From Sphingosinicella sp. (GTDB lineage Bacteria > Pseudomonadota > Alphaproteobacteria > Sphingomonadales > Sphingomonadaceae), in the NCBI GenBank assembly GCA_013816585.1, contig JACDEE010000001.1:325001-389000 (forward strand): a stretch of 64,000 nucleotides of DNA. Reading direction: 5' to 3'. A model generated the notes under the pieces. It saw only the letters and a list, made by a program, of their open reading frames with translations, was not told the origin of the DNA and searched no databases. Below, one piece after another: positions 8,141 through 15,752 of the stretch (positions are counted from its first letter, which is position 1; each line of letters begins with the position of its first letter). The translations under genes were made by a program, and so were the position numbers.

Positions 8141-8694
8141 TGGCGACGGCCGCGGTAGCAACAGGATTGGTGGAACGCCTTCCGATGGGCGAACTGATGG
8201 ACCGAATCCAGCTTGAGCAATTCAAGCACGATGAGCTTTATCATCGCGAGATTAGTCGCCTGACGACGCAGGCGAAGCTCAAGCATATGGCGCTTCACTT
8301 CGCGAAGTATGCGGGGAACCTCATGGAGTCTGGCGGCGATCATGCTGCATTCAAGCGGATCGTCACCGATGTTTTCGTGATTGCTACGTCAACCGCAAAT
8401 GCCTTGAACGTGCGCCTTGCAAATGAACTTACGGATGTTGCCGCTATCAGCATGGATTCGATGGCCGCAATGAGCGAAGCGCTTACGATCAATGCGGGCC
8501 GGATGGCGGCAGCTTGTGAGAAGCTAGACCATCTTGAGGACTATCCGTTCCGACCTGTCATCAAGGCGGCGGCGATTGAACTTCTGCGGGCATCTCTGAG
8601 CGTTTGCCTCAAGGAGGGCTGGGTGATTCAAGAACTCGTGTCGTGGCGACTACAGCCAATCAAAGAGAAGTCGATTTTCTACGGCAAGCTCTGA
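8140..8694 (+). CDS. All-helical protein, possibly a degenerate MazG-like NTP pyrophosphohydrolase
   Basis: A 184-aa, almost entirely alpha-helical cytoplasmic protein that I do not recognise with certainty. The track ORF starts one codon earlier at GTG; the ATG at 8140 overlaps the regulator's TGA. Residues about 45-100 (KHMALHFAKYAGNLMES, then FKRIVTDVFVIATSTANALNVRLANEL) follow the helix pattern of MazG-type enzymes, and residues about 120-180 (INAGRMAAACEKLDH, then KAAAIELLRASLSVCLKEGWVIQEL) look like a second copy. The glutamates of the catalytic ExxE/ExxD motifs are mostly missing, so it may bind but not hydrolyse nucleotides. It lies two bases upstream of the dCTP deaminase-like gene, so a shared nucleotide-related function is plausible but unproven. 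Confidence 0.7.
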   Translation: MATAAVATGLVERLPMGELMDRIQLEQFKHDELYHREISRLTTQAKLKHMALHFAKYAGNLMESGGDHAAFKRIVTDVFVIATSTANALNVRLANELTDVAAISMDSMAAMSEALTINAGRMAAACEKLDHLEDYPFRPVIKAAAIELLRASLSVCLKEGWVIQELVSWRLQPIKEKSIFYGKL

Positions 8695-8696
8695 CC

Positions 8697-9542
8697 ATGG
8701 CATTCTGGAGCGGCGACAAACTCACCAACGCCATACCGGCGAAGAAGATCGTCGAGCCATTCTACCCAAAGCAGGTGGATTGCTCATCGTACACTCTCAC
8801 GTTGGGCGAGGAATACTTCATCACGCCCGATTACACCGTGCCAGTGCGGGAAAATACCACCAAGGCTCTAACCGAGTCTAAGCGTTGGGATCAGACGGTT
8901 CCTGTGGCCAAGCGGGTAATGGGCGGACCGCTTAACATCCCCGCTGGCCAATTCGCTTTTCTAATGACGGAGGAGGTGCTCAACATCCCTCCAAATGTGA
9001 TGGGATTTATATCTCTAAAGTCTAACGCCAAGTGGCGAGGTCTTATCAATGTGTCTGGATTTCACGTCGATCCGGGCTTCCAAGGAAAGCTGATTTATTC
9101 CGTCTACAACGCTGGTCCCTCACCGATCCAGTTGAAGCGCGGCCAAGATCTCTTCCTTCTCTGGCTGGCTGACCTCGACAGGAGCGCAACAACCGATTTC
9201 GCTAAACCTGGGAACGCTTCTCCTCTTTTGGAAATTCCTCCCCAGATGGTCACAGACGTCAACCGTCAGATTCACTCGCTTGGTCAGTTGTCCACTAAGC
9301 TTGCGTCGCTAGAAAGTAAGATCCAGTTCATATGGTGGGCGGGAGGGTTGATTGGCGCGCTAGCGGCAATCTCGCTCGGAGTATTGGCCCTCCGGCCGAG
9401 TTCCGAGACGCCAGCACCGACCGCACCGCCACCATCGGCAGCCCCGGCGCCACGGGTAGCGCCTCCGGCTCCCTCGCCACCAACACCGGGCGTAGCACCA
9501 ACCTCACTCCCAATCCCGCAGTTGAATCAGGCGACAGAGTGA
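8697..9542 (+). CDS. Membrane-anchored dCTP deaminase/dUTPase-fold protein
   Basis: A 281-aa protein. Residues about 1-165 have the trimeric dCTP deaminase/dUTPase fold: VDCSSYTLTLGEEYF near 27-41, FISLKSNAKWRGL near 104-116, VDPGFQGKL near 124-132 and NAGPSPIQLKRGQDLFLLWL near 138-157. A short coiled coil (about 190-215), one membrane helix (about 220-242) and a Pro/Ala-rich tail follow. Aligned to E. coli Dcd, the catalytic Glu of the LEFYN segment is replaced (YSVYN here), so deamination is doubtful. The start ATG at 8697, two bases after the previous stop, is preferred to the 31-codon-longer ORF. dCTP deaminases can act in anti-phage defence; here a sensing role at the membrane is only a guess. 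Confidence 0.85.
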   Translation: MAFWSGDKLTNAIPAKKIVEPFYPKQVDCSSYTLTLGEEYFITPDYTVPVRENTTKALTESKRWDQTVPVAKRVMGGPLNIPAGQFAFLMTEEVLNIPPNVMGFISLKSNAKWRGLINVSGFHVDPGFQGKLIYSVYNAGPSPIQLKRGQDLFLLWLADLDRSATTDFAKPGNASPLLEIPPQMVTDVNRQIHSLGQLSTKLASLESKIQFIWWAGGLIGALAAISLGVLALRPSSETPAPTAPPPSAAPAPRVAPPAPSPPTPGVAPTSLPIPQLNQATE

Positions 9543-10051
9543 CCGCCAGTGGCCTGTTCCCGCATCTGAACGGCGCCATTCTTTCTGATTGCGAGCGTTA
9601 CCGCTACACGCTCACCCGAGAGTGGAATGGAAGTGACCCGCCGCTTACGTTCATCATGCTCAACCCTTCGACAGCGGATGCGACGGTGGATGACCGCACC
9701 ATCCGGCGTTGCATGGGCTTCGCCCAAGCCCGCGGCTTCGGCGGGCTTCGCGTAGTAAACCTCTTCGCCTTCCGATCCACCGACCCCGGAAACATGAAAG
9801 CGGAATCTCACCCCATAGGGCCGGACAACAACATGCATCTCCGCGCTGCCCTCATGACTGCCAACGAGGCCAACGCCCCTGTCATCGCTGCGTGGGGCGC
9901 CGATGGCGTTCATAGAGGCCGGGATGCAGAGGTGCGTGCGCTGGCAATGGAATGCGGCGTCACGCTCATGTGTCTTGGCGTGACCAAACATAGGCACCCG
10001 CGACATCCGCTCTATATTCGGGCCACTCAAAGGTTCGTCAGCCTGCCTTGA
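9539..10051 (+). CDS. DUF1643 family protein
   Basis: A 170-aa protein. The GTG at 9539 overlaps the TGA of the dCTP deaminase-like gene (GTGA), and the family similarity starts soon after it, so the longer track ORF, which runs out of frame through the proline-rich tail, is not used. The DUF1643 pattern is clear: LTFIMLNPSTADATVDDRTIRRC, then GFGGLRVVNLFAFRSTDP near residues 70-88, HPIGPDNN, and the C-terminal CLGVTKHRHPRHPLYI. The biochemical function of the family is not established. The LNPS and NLFAFR blocks recall the uracil-DNA glycosylase fold, which I mention only as an idea. It is the last gene of the cassette, and translational coupling links it to the upstream gene. Confidence 0.85.
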   Translation: MTASGLFPHLNGAILSDCERYRYTLTREWNGSDPPLTFIMLNPSTADATVDDRTIRRCMGFAQARGFGGLRVVNLFAFRSTDPGNMKAESHPIGPDNNMHLRAALMTANEANAPVIAAWGADGVHRGRDAEVRALAMECGVTLMCLGVTKHRHPRHPLYIRATQRFVSLP

Positions 10052-10420
10052 GTGCATCCGGGAGGGCGCTCTCATTCGAAAAAATCGATCTCGCTGCGTC
10101 GGCCGCGCGGCCTTTTCGATATCGACATCGGGGAGCACGGTCACGGCCCGACGTTCGTGGCTAGTCGTCAACGAACTAGCCGGTCCCCTGTTCACCCCCC
10201 GTACCGCCCTCGCCAGCCCCGTCATAACGTTTATGGGAGCCCGGGGCATGGTGGCCGTCTTTTGCGGACAAGGTGGTACTCGGGGAGCATGGCCAGTCGC
10301 TTCGTCGGCCGCTTCTGATGCGAGGAAGCAAGCTCGCGCCGCTTCCGCGGCAATATAGAGCACCGCGCCGGGCAACCCGGGCGGCTGGTGCGTCGCAGCT
10401 TTGCAACCGCACCTTTGCGT
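10052..10420. other. 369-bp region after the cassette, no gene seen
   Basis: This stretch separates DUF1643 from the response regulator. It contains a hairpin at 10159-10181 (GGCTAGT, 9-nt loop, ACTAGCC). The ORFs crossing it are shadows with Arg/Pro/Ala-rich composition and no recognisable motif. I searched by eye for a copy of the tRNA-Gly 3' end that would mark the far end of an island and found none, nor an integrase or transposase remnant. Confidence 0.55.
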
Positions 10421-10885
10421 CTAACCCGATCCCCGGCCCTTCCCGGCCAGCGCCTGCTTGGCGCACCGGACCAGATCGTCGGGGTCGAATGGCTTGGGGA
10501 CGAAATCCACAGCGCCGTTGTGGAAGGCGCTGACCGCGTCGCGTACCGATTTGCGGCTGGTCACCACGACCACGGGGATAAGCGCCAGATCAGGATCGTC
10601 GCGCATGTGGCGCAGCACTTCCTCGCCACTCGTGACGGGCATCACCATATCCAGCAACACGATCTGCGGGGGGCGCTCCCGAAGCCTGGCGATGGCAATA
10701 CTGCCATTGGCCGCCTGCATGACGTCAAACCCGCCCCGCTCCATATGCAGGGTCATCAGGTCCAGCGTCATTTCGTCGTCGTCGCAGATGAGGGCGAGAG
10801 GTTTGCCCGCATTTTCGGAGTCCCCGCCACCGTTCGAAACGGCGTCCGGCGCATCATCGCGATCAGCTTGGGGTTCGTCGCTCAT
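10421..10885 (-). CDS. Single-domain response regulator
   Basis: A 154-aa receiver-domain protein without an output domain. After a 28-residue acidic N-terminal tail come the acidic pocket DDD (35-37), the phospho-acceptor aspartate in LLDMVMP (Asp79), the switch Thr in VVVVTSRKS (109) and the invariant Lys in FVPKPF (131). It should be phosphorylated by a histidine kinase encoded elsewhere, since none lies nearby, and could act in a phosphorelay or on a partner protein. It stands alone: a 215-bp gap separates it from the mitofilin-like gene, and the region below it is the empty stretch after the accessory cassette. Confidence 0.9.
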   Translation of the reverse strand: MSDEPQADRDDAPDAVSNGGGDSENAGKPLALICDDDEMTLDLMTLHMERGGFDVMQAANGSIAIARLRERPPQIVLLDMVMPVTSGEEVLRHMRDDPDLALIPVVVVTSRKSVRDAVSAFHNGAVDFVPKPFDPDDLVRCAKQALAGKGRGSG

Positions 10886-11100
10886 GGATTGCCTTCAAGA
10901 CTTCATTCGCCTCTCGGAATAAGTGGCGTCATGAGCGTCGGCAACCCTCGGCGTGCCGCGAGGACAAAAAACATTGCCCGTGCAAGGACATCTGCCGGCG
11001 CGCGCAGGCAATATCCGCCGCCGATATGCTTTCCTTTGCCCCGCTTTCGGACAGTCTCTGAAAGGAAGAAGTGAAGGGCGCCGCTAGAGCAAAGGGTCCC

Positions 11101-11973
11101 CTAGAGGGAAGGTCTGGCGGCCTCAGGGGTCAGGCTGGCCGCCACGCGCGCGGCGCGCGGTTCAAGCAAGGCGGCGGTCTCAATCGTATCGAGCGCCCGG
11201 CGGGCGGCGACATAGCGACGCGCGGCGGCAACCCAGTCGACGGCATTGTCCCGTCCCGGCATCCTCAGCACTTCGGCCAGCGCGACATCGACCTGTCCCG
11301 ATTCGAGCCGGCGGGTGGCGCGGCGAAGCCGTTCGGCGGGCATGGTCGAAGGCGTCCCGGCCCTGCGGATGGTGACGAGACCGTCAAACTCGCTCTTGAA
11401 CGCGGTCCACCAATTCTGGTCGGGGGAGCCGCCGGTCAGATCGGGGCCGACCTCCAGCAGGCCTTCCTGCAATTCCTCCAAGGTCACCGGCTGGCGCGAG
11501 GCGGTGATGATCGTCGCGACGGCCTGGCGCTGCGTTTCGCCGAAGCGCTGGCGCAGCAGGCCTTCCATATAGCCGAGCGCCACACCGCGATCCAGCGCGC
11601 GGCGCGCGGCAAAGGCGACCAACAGCCCTTCGGCGCGGTCGGCATTACCCACCGCGGCGCGCGACTGGTCGTCAATTTCGGCGATGCGCTGTTCGAGCTG
11701 GTTCACACGGCGCTGCATTTCGGGATCGATCAACAGGGTCTGCTGTTCGCCGCTGCTGGTCACCGCCTGCATCGGGGCCGCTGGTTCAACCGGCGCAGGC
11801 ACGGGCGCCGCCGGAGGGTTGATGCCGATGAAGGAAGCGGCCGCGTCCCAACGGGTCAGCAGCCAGCCCATGGCGGCCAGGCCGAGCAGGAAGGCGAGCA
11901 GCGGAAGCAGCAACGCGGAAAGACGCCCCCGGCGATTTACATTGCTTCGCTCATAGGATCGAGAATCCGTCAT
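11101..11973 (-). CDS. Mitofilin-like inner-membrane protein
   Basis: A 290-aa protein with one N-terminal membrane helix (LSALLLPLLAFLLGLAAMGWLL, about residues 18-39), a Pro/Ala linker, a coiled coil around 85-105 (DPEMQRRVNQLEQRIAEIDD) and a helical C-terminal domain (YMEGLLRQRFGETQRQAVATI, ALDTIETAALLEPRAARVAASL) in the periplasm. This resembles the alphaproteobacterial mitofilin/Mic60 homologues, which are typically encoded next to heme genes as here. Mic60 homologues shape inner-membrane invaginations and contact outer-membrane proteins. It starts 3 bp after the hemD stop on the same strand, so it is part of the hemC-hemD operon. Similarity is by architecture and context; the sequence itself is poorly conserved. 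Confidence 0.78.
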   Translation of the reverse strand: MTDSRSYERSNVNRRGRLSALLLPLLAFLLGLAAMGWLLTRWDAAASFIGINPPAAPVPAPVEPAAPMQAVTSSGEQQTLLIDPEMQRRVNQLEQRIAEIDDQSRAAVGNADRAEGLLVAFAARRALDRGVALGYMEGLLRQRFGETQRQAVATIITASRQPVTLEELQEGLLEVGPDLTGGSPDQNWWTAFKSEFDGLVTIRRAGTPSTMPAERLRRATRRLESGQVDVALAEVLRMPGRDNAVDWVAAARRYVAARRALDTIETAALLEPRAARVAASLTPEAARPSL

Positions 11974-11976
11974 CCG

Positions 11977-12681
11977 TCACTTTCCATACGATAGGCCGCC
12001 AGTCTGGCACAGGCTTGCGGCAAGCTCCAGCAAAGCATGGTCGCGAGCGACCGGGGCAATCGCGACACCCGCCCATCCCGCCCCGGCGGCAACGGCCGCG
12101 GCGGAGCTGATCGTGGCCAGGCTGATCGCTGAGCGTGGCAGGCCGGCCGCATCGACCAAGGCGGCAAAATGTTCGCCGGCCCGGGGCGAATGGATCAGCA
12201 CCAGGGCCCGGTCATCGATCGCGGCAGTCGCGCTGGCGGGAAGCTTCCCGATCGGAATCGAGGCGTACACGATCCTTTGCTCGATCTCGAACTGCGCTTT
12301 CAGCCGGGCATGGTCGCGGCCGCAAGGATGAAAGGCGGAAGCGACCCCATCCGCCGCCATGGTTTCGACCAGCGCCTGGCCGTCGGAATCTCCCGTCACC
12401 ACGTTCGCGAACCCCGCATCGCTCGCCGCCATCGCGCTGCTGTCGCCGACGGCATAACAGCGAAGGCCACGAAAGGCGCCAAGGCCGGGCCCGGCCTGTC
12501 GCGCCGCATTGGCGCTGGTCAGGATCAGCGCGTCGAATCGCGACGCGTCCGGCGCCTCCCACGCGACGGGCTCGATCCCGAACAAAGGCACGACCGTCGC
12601 TGACAGGTCCCGCTTGGCCGCGCGCCCGGCGGTCTCGGCGGCTCCCGGCTGGGGCCGTAGGATCAGGATATCAGGTTTCAC
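11977..12681 (-). CDS. hemD: Uroporphyrinogen-III synthase
   Basis: A 234-aa enzyme of the HemD family that closes hydroxymethylbilane with ring-D inversion to uroporphyrinogen III. The GTG at 12681 is chosen because it opens the canonical N-terminus [18 protein letters not shown] and overlaps the hemC stop by 11 nt; the 40 extra residues in the track ORF are the hemC tail in another frame. Two similar Rossmann-like halves are visible: residues 50-110 (DALILTSANAARQAG, YAVGDSSAMAASDAGFANV) and 110-220 (VLIHSPRAGEHFAALVDAAG, ISLATISSAAAVAAGAGW). HemD sequences diverge strongly, but position after hemC supports the call. Translational coupling to hemC is likely. Confidence 0.92.
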   Translation of the reverse strand: MKPDILILRPQPGAAETAGRAAKRDLSATVVPLFGIEPVAWEAPDASRFDALILTSANAARQAGPGLGAFRGLRCYAVGDSSAMAASDAGFANVVTGDSDGQALVETMAADGVASAFHPCGRDHARLKAQFEIEQRIVYASIPIGKLPASATAAIDDRALVLIHSPRAGEHFAALVDAAGLPRSAISLATISSAAAVAAGAGWAGVAIAPVARDHALLELAASLCQTGGLSYGK

Positions 12682-13588
12682 CGGAAAAAAGCGCCCGGAG
12701 AGCAGGCGAGGCCCGGCCCAGCAAGTCGCGGGCCAGCGCGCCGGGAGCATCCTGATCATTCTCCGCGAACTCGGCTTCGTTTCGAACCACTTCGCGCCCA
12801 TTCGCAGTCATAATCTCGGCCCGCAAGCGGATGCGACCGGACTCGATCGTCGCCAGTGCCGCCACCGCGGAATGGCAATCCCCGCCCAGACCCGCCAGTA
12901 ATCGGCGTTCGGCGAGGACGCAGACATGGGTCGGCTTATGATCGATCGCGCCAACCAGGGACATGATCTCCCTCATGTCGGCGCGGACTTCGATCCCGAT
13001 CGCGCCCTGCGAAGGCGCCGGCAGCATGTCTCGGATCAGCGCCCCGATATTTTCCATGCCCAACCGGTTGAGGCCGGCGGCCGCCAGCAAGGTAGCATCG
13101 GCCTCGCCGCGTTCCAGCTTGGCGAGGCGGGTCTGCACGTTGCCGCGAATGGGGACGATTTCGAGGTCCGGCCGACGGTTCAGCAATTGCGCGCTCCGCC
13201 GGGGGGAAGAGGTGCCGACCCTGGCGCCCATTGGCAGTTCAGCAAGGCTTTGCGCGCCGATCAGGCGGTCGCAGACATCTTCGCGGACCAGCATAGCCGC
13301 GATGACGAGTTCGGGCGGACGAATGGTTTCGACATCCTTCATCGAATGGACCGACATATCGGTGCGCCCATCCATCAGGCAGCGATCCAGCTCCTTGGTC
13401 CAGAGCGCCTTTCCGCCAACTTCCGAAAGCGGCCGATCCTGAATCCGGTCGCCGCTGGTCGTGATCGGGACGATCTCGATCCGCTCTTCGTCCCAGCCAT
13501 GGGCCGCGCGCAAGGCGGCGGCTACCATATGCGCCTGAGCCAAAGCGAGCGGCGAACCGCGAGTACCGATGCGAAGGGGCCGATCCAT
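12671..13588 (-). CDS. hemC: Hydroxymethylbilane synthase (porphobilinogen deaminase)
   Basis: A 305-aa enzyme that polymerises four porphobilinogens into hydroxymethylbilane on a dipyrromethane cofactor, in cytoplasmic tetrapyrrole synthesis. The start [19 protein letters not shown] is typical. Visible are the [21 protein letters not shown] segment near residue 80, the substrate-binding [26 protein letters not shown] near 130-155, and the cofactor-attachment cysteine in [12 protein letters not shown] near residue 236. It heads the hemC-hemD-mitofilin operon and diverges from tsaD across only 44 bp, so the two promoters must overlap or sit inside the coding ends. Confidence 0.97.
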   Translation of the reverse strand: MDRPLRIGTRGSPLALAQAHMVAAALRAAHGWDEERIEIVPITTSGDRIQDRPLSEVGGKALWTKELDRCLMDGRTDMSVHSMKDVETIRPPELVIAAMLVREDVCDRLIGAQSLAELPMGARVGTSSPRRSAQLLNRRPDLEIVPIRGNVQTRLAKLERGEADATLLAAAGLNRLGMENIGALIRDMLPAPSQGAIGIEVRADMREIMSLVGAIDHKPTHVCVLAERRLLAGLGGDCHSAVAALATIESGRIRLRAEIMTANGREVVRNEAEFAENDQDAPGALARDLLGRASPALRALFSGET

Positions 13589-13632
13589 GCGGCGCTTGTG
13601 CTAGCGGCTTAGCATGGGGCAGGGAAGCTACG

Positions 13633-14667
13633 ATGAGCCTGATCCTGGGGATTGAATCGAGCTGCGATGAGACCGCGGCGGCGCTGGTGACCAGCGAGCG
13701 GCGTATCCTGGCGCACAAATTGGCCGGCCAGGAAGCCGCCCACCGCCCCTATGGCGGCGTGGTTCCCGAAATCGCCGCCCGCGCCCATGTCGAGATATTG
13801 CCGTCCCTGATCGAGGATGTGCTGGCCGAGGCCAATGTCGGGCTCGCCGATGTCGACGCAATCGCAGCCACGGCCGGTCCCGGCCTGATCGGAGGAGTGC
13901 TGGTCGGATTGGTGACCGCAAAGGGCCTGGCCATGGCGGCGGGCAAGCCGCTGATCGCGGTCAATCACCTTGAAGGTCATGCCTTGTCGCCGATGCTTTC
14001 CAAGCCGGACCTTGTCTTTCCCTACCTGTTGCTGCTGGTTTCGGGCGGCCATTGCCAATTGCTGCTGGTGGAAGATGTCGGCCGCTATCGCCGGATCGCC
14101 ACCACCATCGACGATGCGGCCGGCGAGGCCTTTGACAAGAGCGCCAAATTATTGGGGCTGGGCTTCCCGGGCGGCCCTGCGGTCGAGCGTGCAGCCGAAA
14201 CGGGCGATCCCAAGGCGGTTCCGCTGCCGCGGCCATTGATGGGATCGGACGAGCCCCATTTCTCCTTTGCCGGCCTTAAGAGCGCGGTGCTTCGCGCGCG
14301 CGATTCGGGTCGCTACCAGGCCAATGATATCGCAGCCTCGTTCCAGCAGGCGGTGGTCGATTGCCTGGTCGATCGGACCGCGCGAGCCCTGGCCACGGCC
14401 GATGGCGCGACCGCTTTGGTCGTCGCGGGCGGGGTTGCCGCCAATCAGAAGGTTCGCGCCGCGCTCACCGGTCTTGCTGCGGCTAACGGATTGCCGTTCA
14501 TCGCGCCCCCGCTCTGGCTCTGCACCGACAATGCGGCGATGATCGCCTGGGCCGGTGCGCTTCGTTTCGAACGGGGCCTGATCGACGGGCTCGACGCTCC
14601 GGCCCGGGCGCGCTGGCCGCTAGATCCGGATGCTGAAAAGGCGCGCGGCGCGGGGGTGAAGGCATGA
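13633..14667 (+). CDS. tsaD: tRNA N6-adenosine threonylcarbamoyltransferase TsaD
   Basis: A 344-aa ASKHA-fold enzyme that transfers threonylcarbamoyl to A37 of ANN-decoding tRNAs, with TsaB and TsaE. The N-terminus [17 protein letters not shown] is characteristic. The metal-binding histidines are in [10 protein letters not shown] near residues 113-121, followed by [12 protein letters not shown] (about 135-146) and [19 protein letters not shown] (about 165-183). The C-terminal [20 protein letters not shown] closes the active site. The gene starts the tsaD-gpsA pair, whose stop and start overlap by 4 bp (ATGA). It diverges from hemC. Confidence 0.97.
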   Translation: MSLILGIESSCDETAAALVTSERRILAHKLAGQEAAHRPYGGVVPEIAARAHVEILPSLIEDVLAEANVGLADVDAIAATAGPGLIGGVLVGLVTAKGLAMAAGKPLIAVNHLEGHALSPMLSKPDLVFPYLLLLVSGGHCQLLLVEDVGRYRRIATTIDDAAGEAFDKSAKLLGLGFPGGPAVERAAETGDPKAVPLPRPLMGSDEPHFSFAGLKSAVLRARDSGRYQANDIAASFQQAVVDCLVDRTARALATADGATALVVAGGVAANQKVRAALTGLAAANGLPFIAPPLWLCTDNAAMIAWAGALRFERGLIDGLDAPARARWPLDPDAEKARGAGVKA

Positions 14668-15647
14668 TCGAAAAGCTCGGAGTGATTGGCGGCGGGGCGT
14701 GGGGTACCGCATTGGCGCAAGTAGCGGCAGCCGGCGGACCCACGCTGCTCTGGGCACGCGAGTCCGAAGTGGTCGAATCGGTCAACGCGTCCCACGAGAA
14801 TAAGGTCTTTCTTCCTGGGATCGCCCTTAACTCCGCGATCGAGGCGACCTCAAACCTGACGGATCTCGATCAATGCGATGCCCTGCTGGTCGTTACTCCC
14901 GCGCAGCATATGCGCGCGGTGCTTTCTGGCCTGACCCGGACAGGAAAACCGCTCATCCTCTGTGCCAAGGGAATGGAGGAAGCGACCACCCGGCTGATGC
15001 ACGAAGTCGCGCAGGAAGAGCAGCCGGACGCGCCGATCGCAGTGCTTTCCGGGCCCACTTTCGCGCATGAAGTGGCCGGCGGGCTTCCTGCCGCGGTAAC
15101 GCTCGCGGTCGGGGATGAAAAAGTCGGCGAGGCGCTACGGGCCCGCATCGCCAGTCCCTTCTTCCGGCCCTATCTTTGCGACGATGTGGTGGGCGCGGAA
15201 ATTGGCGGGGCCGTCAAGAACGTGCTCGCCATTGCCTGCGGCGTGGTGGAGGGAAAACGCCTTGGCCTGAACGCCCGAGCGGCGCTCATCTCCCGCGGGT
15301 TTGCCGAAATGACCCGCTTCGGCGTCGCGCGCGGGGCTCGTTTCGAAACACTCGCCGGTCTGTCCGGGCTGGGCGACCTGGTTCTCACCTGTTCATCGAC
15401 CAGCTCGCGTAATTTCAGCCTGGGCAAGGGTCTCGGCGAAGGGCGCAAGGCGGATGAATTGTTGGCGGACCGCAAGACGGTCGCGGAAGGGGCCTTCACC
15501 GCCCCAGTGCTCAACCGCGCCGCCCGGGAGGCAGGCGTGGACATGCCGATCGTCGCCGCGGTCTGCGCTTTATTGGCGGGCGAAGCCTCGGTTGAAAAGG
15601 TCGTGGAGCGCCTGCTTGCCAGGCCCCTGAAATCCGAAGGCGGCTGA
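14664..15647 (+). CDS. gpsA: NAD(P)-dependent glycerol-3-phosphate dehydrogenase
   Basis: A 327-aa dehydrogenase that reduces dihydroxyacetone phosphate to sn-glycerol 3-phosphate, the backbone for phospholipid synthesis. The N-terminal Rossmann motif [16 protein letters not shown] is at residues 7-22. The segment [21 protein letters not shown] near 128-148 and the catalytic-lysine region [23 protein letters not shown] near 174-196 fit the family, as does the substrate-binding [19 protein letters not shown] near 230-248. The ATG overlaps the tsaD TGA, so it is coupled to tsaD. The convergent dinB gene ends 106 bp downstream. Confidence 0.97.
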   Translation: MIEKLGVIGGGAWGTALAQVAAAGGPTLLWARESEVVESVNASHENKVFLPGIALNSAIEATSNLTDLDQCDALLVVTPAQHMRAVLSGLTRTGKPLILCAKGMEEATTRLMHEVAQEEQPDAPIAVLSGPTFAHEVAGGLPAAVTLAVGDEKVGEALRARIASPFFRPYLCDDVVGAEIGGAVKNVLAIACGVVEGKRLGLNARAALISRGFAEMTRFGVARGARFETLAGLSGLGDLVLTCSSTSSRNFSLGKGLGEGRKADELLADRKTVAEGAFTAPVLNRAAREAGVDMPIVAAVCALLAGEASVEKVVERLLARPLKSEGG

Positions 15648-15752
15648 GGCCAGTTCACGCATGCCAGGGTTCCATACAACGCCCCCCACTTGCTCGGCGG
15701 AACGGCTCATTGGACTGGGTGAGCGGTTCGCTGAAGGTAAAGCGCAGCGGTA

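Noticed and set aside
9527-10375. 282-aa minus-strand ORF crossing the gap after DUF1643
   Set aside because: Mostly antisense to DUF1643; its remaining part has no recognisable motif or good ribosome-binding site.
7404-10420. Complete integrative element with attL/attR
   Set aside because: No integrase, no direct repeat of the tRNA end and no transposase were found, so only an AT-rich cassette is claimed.
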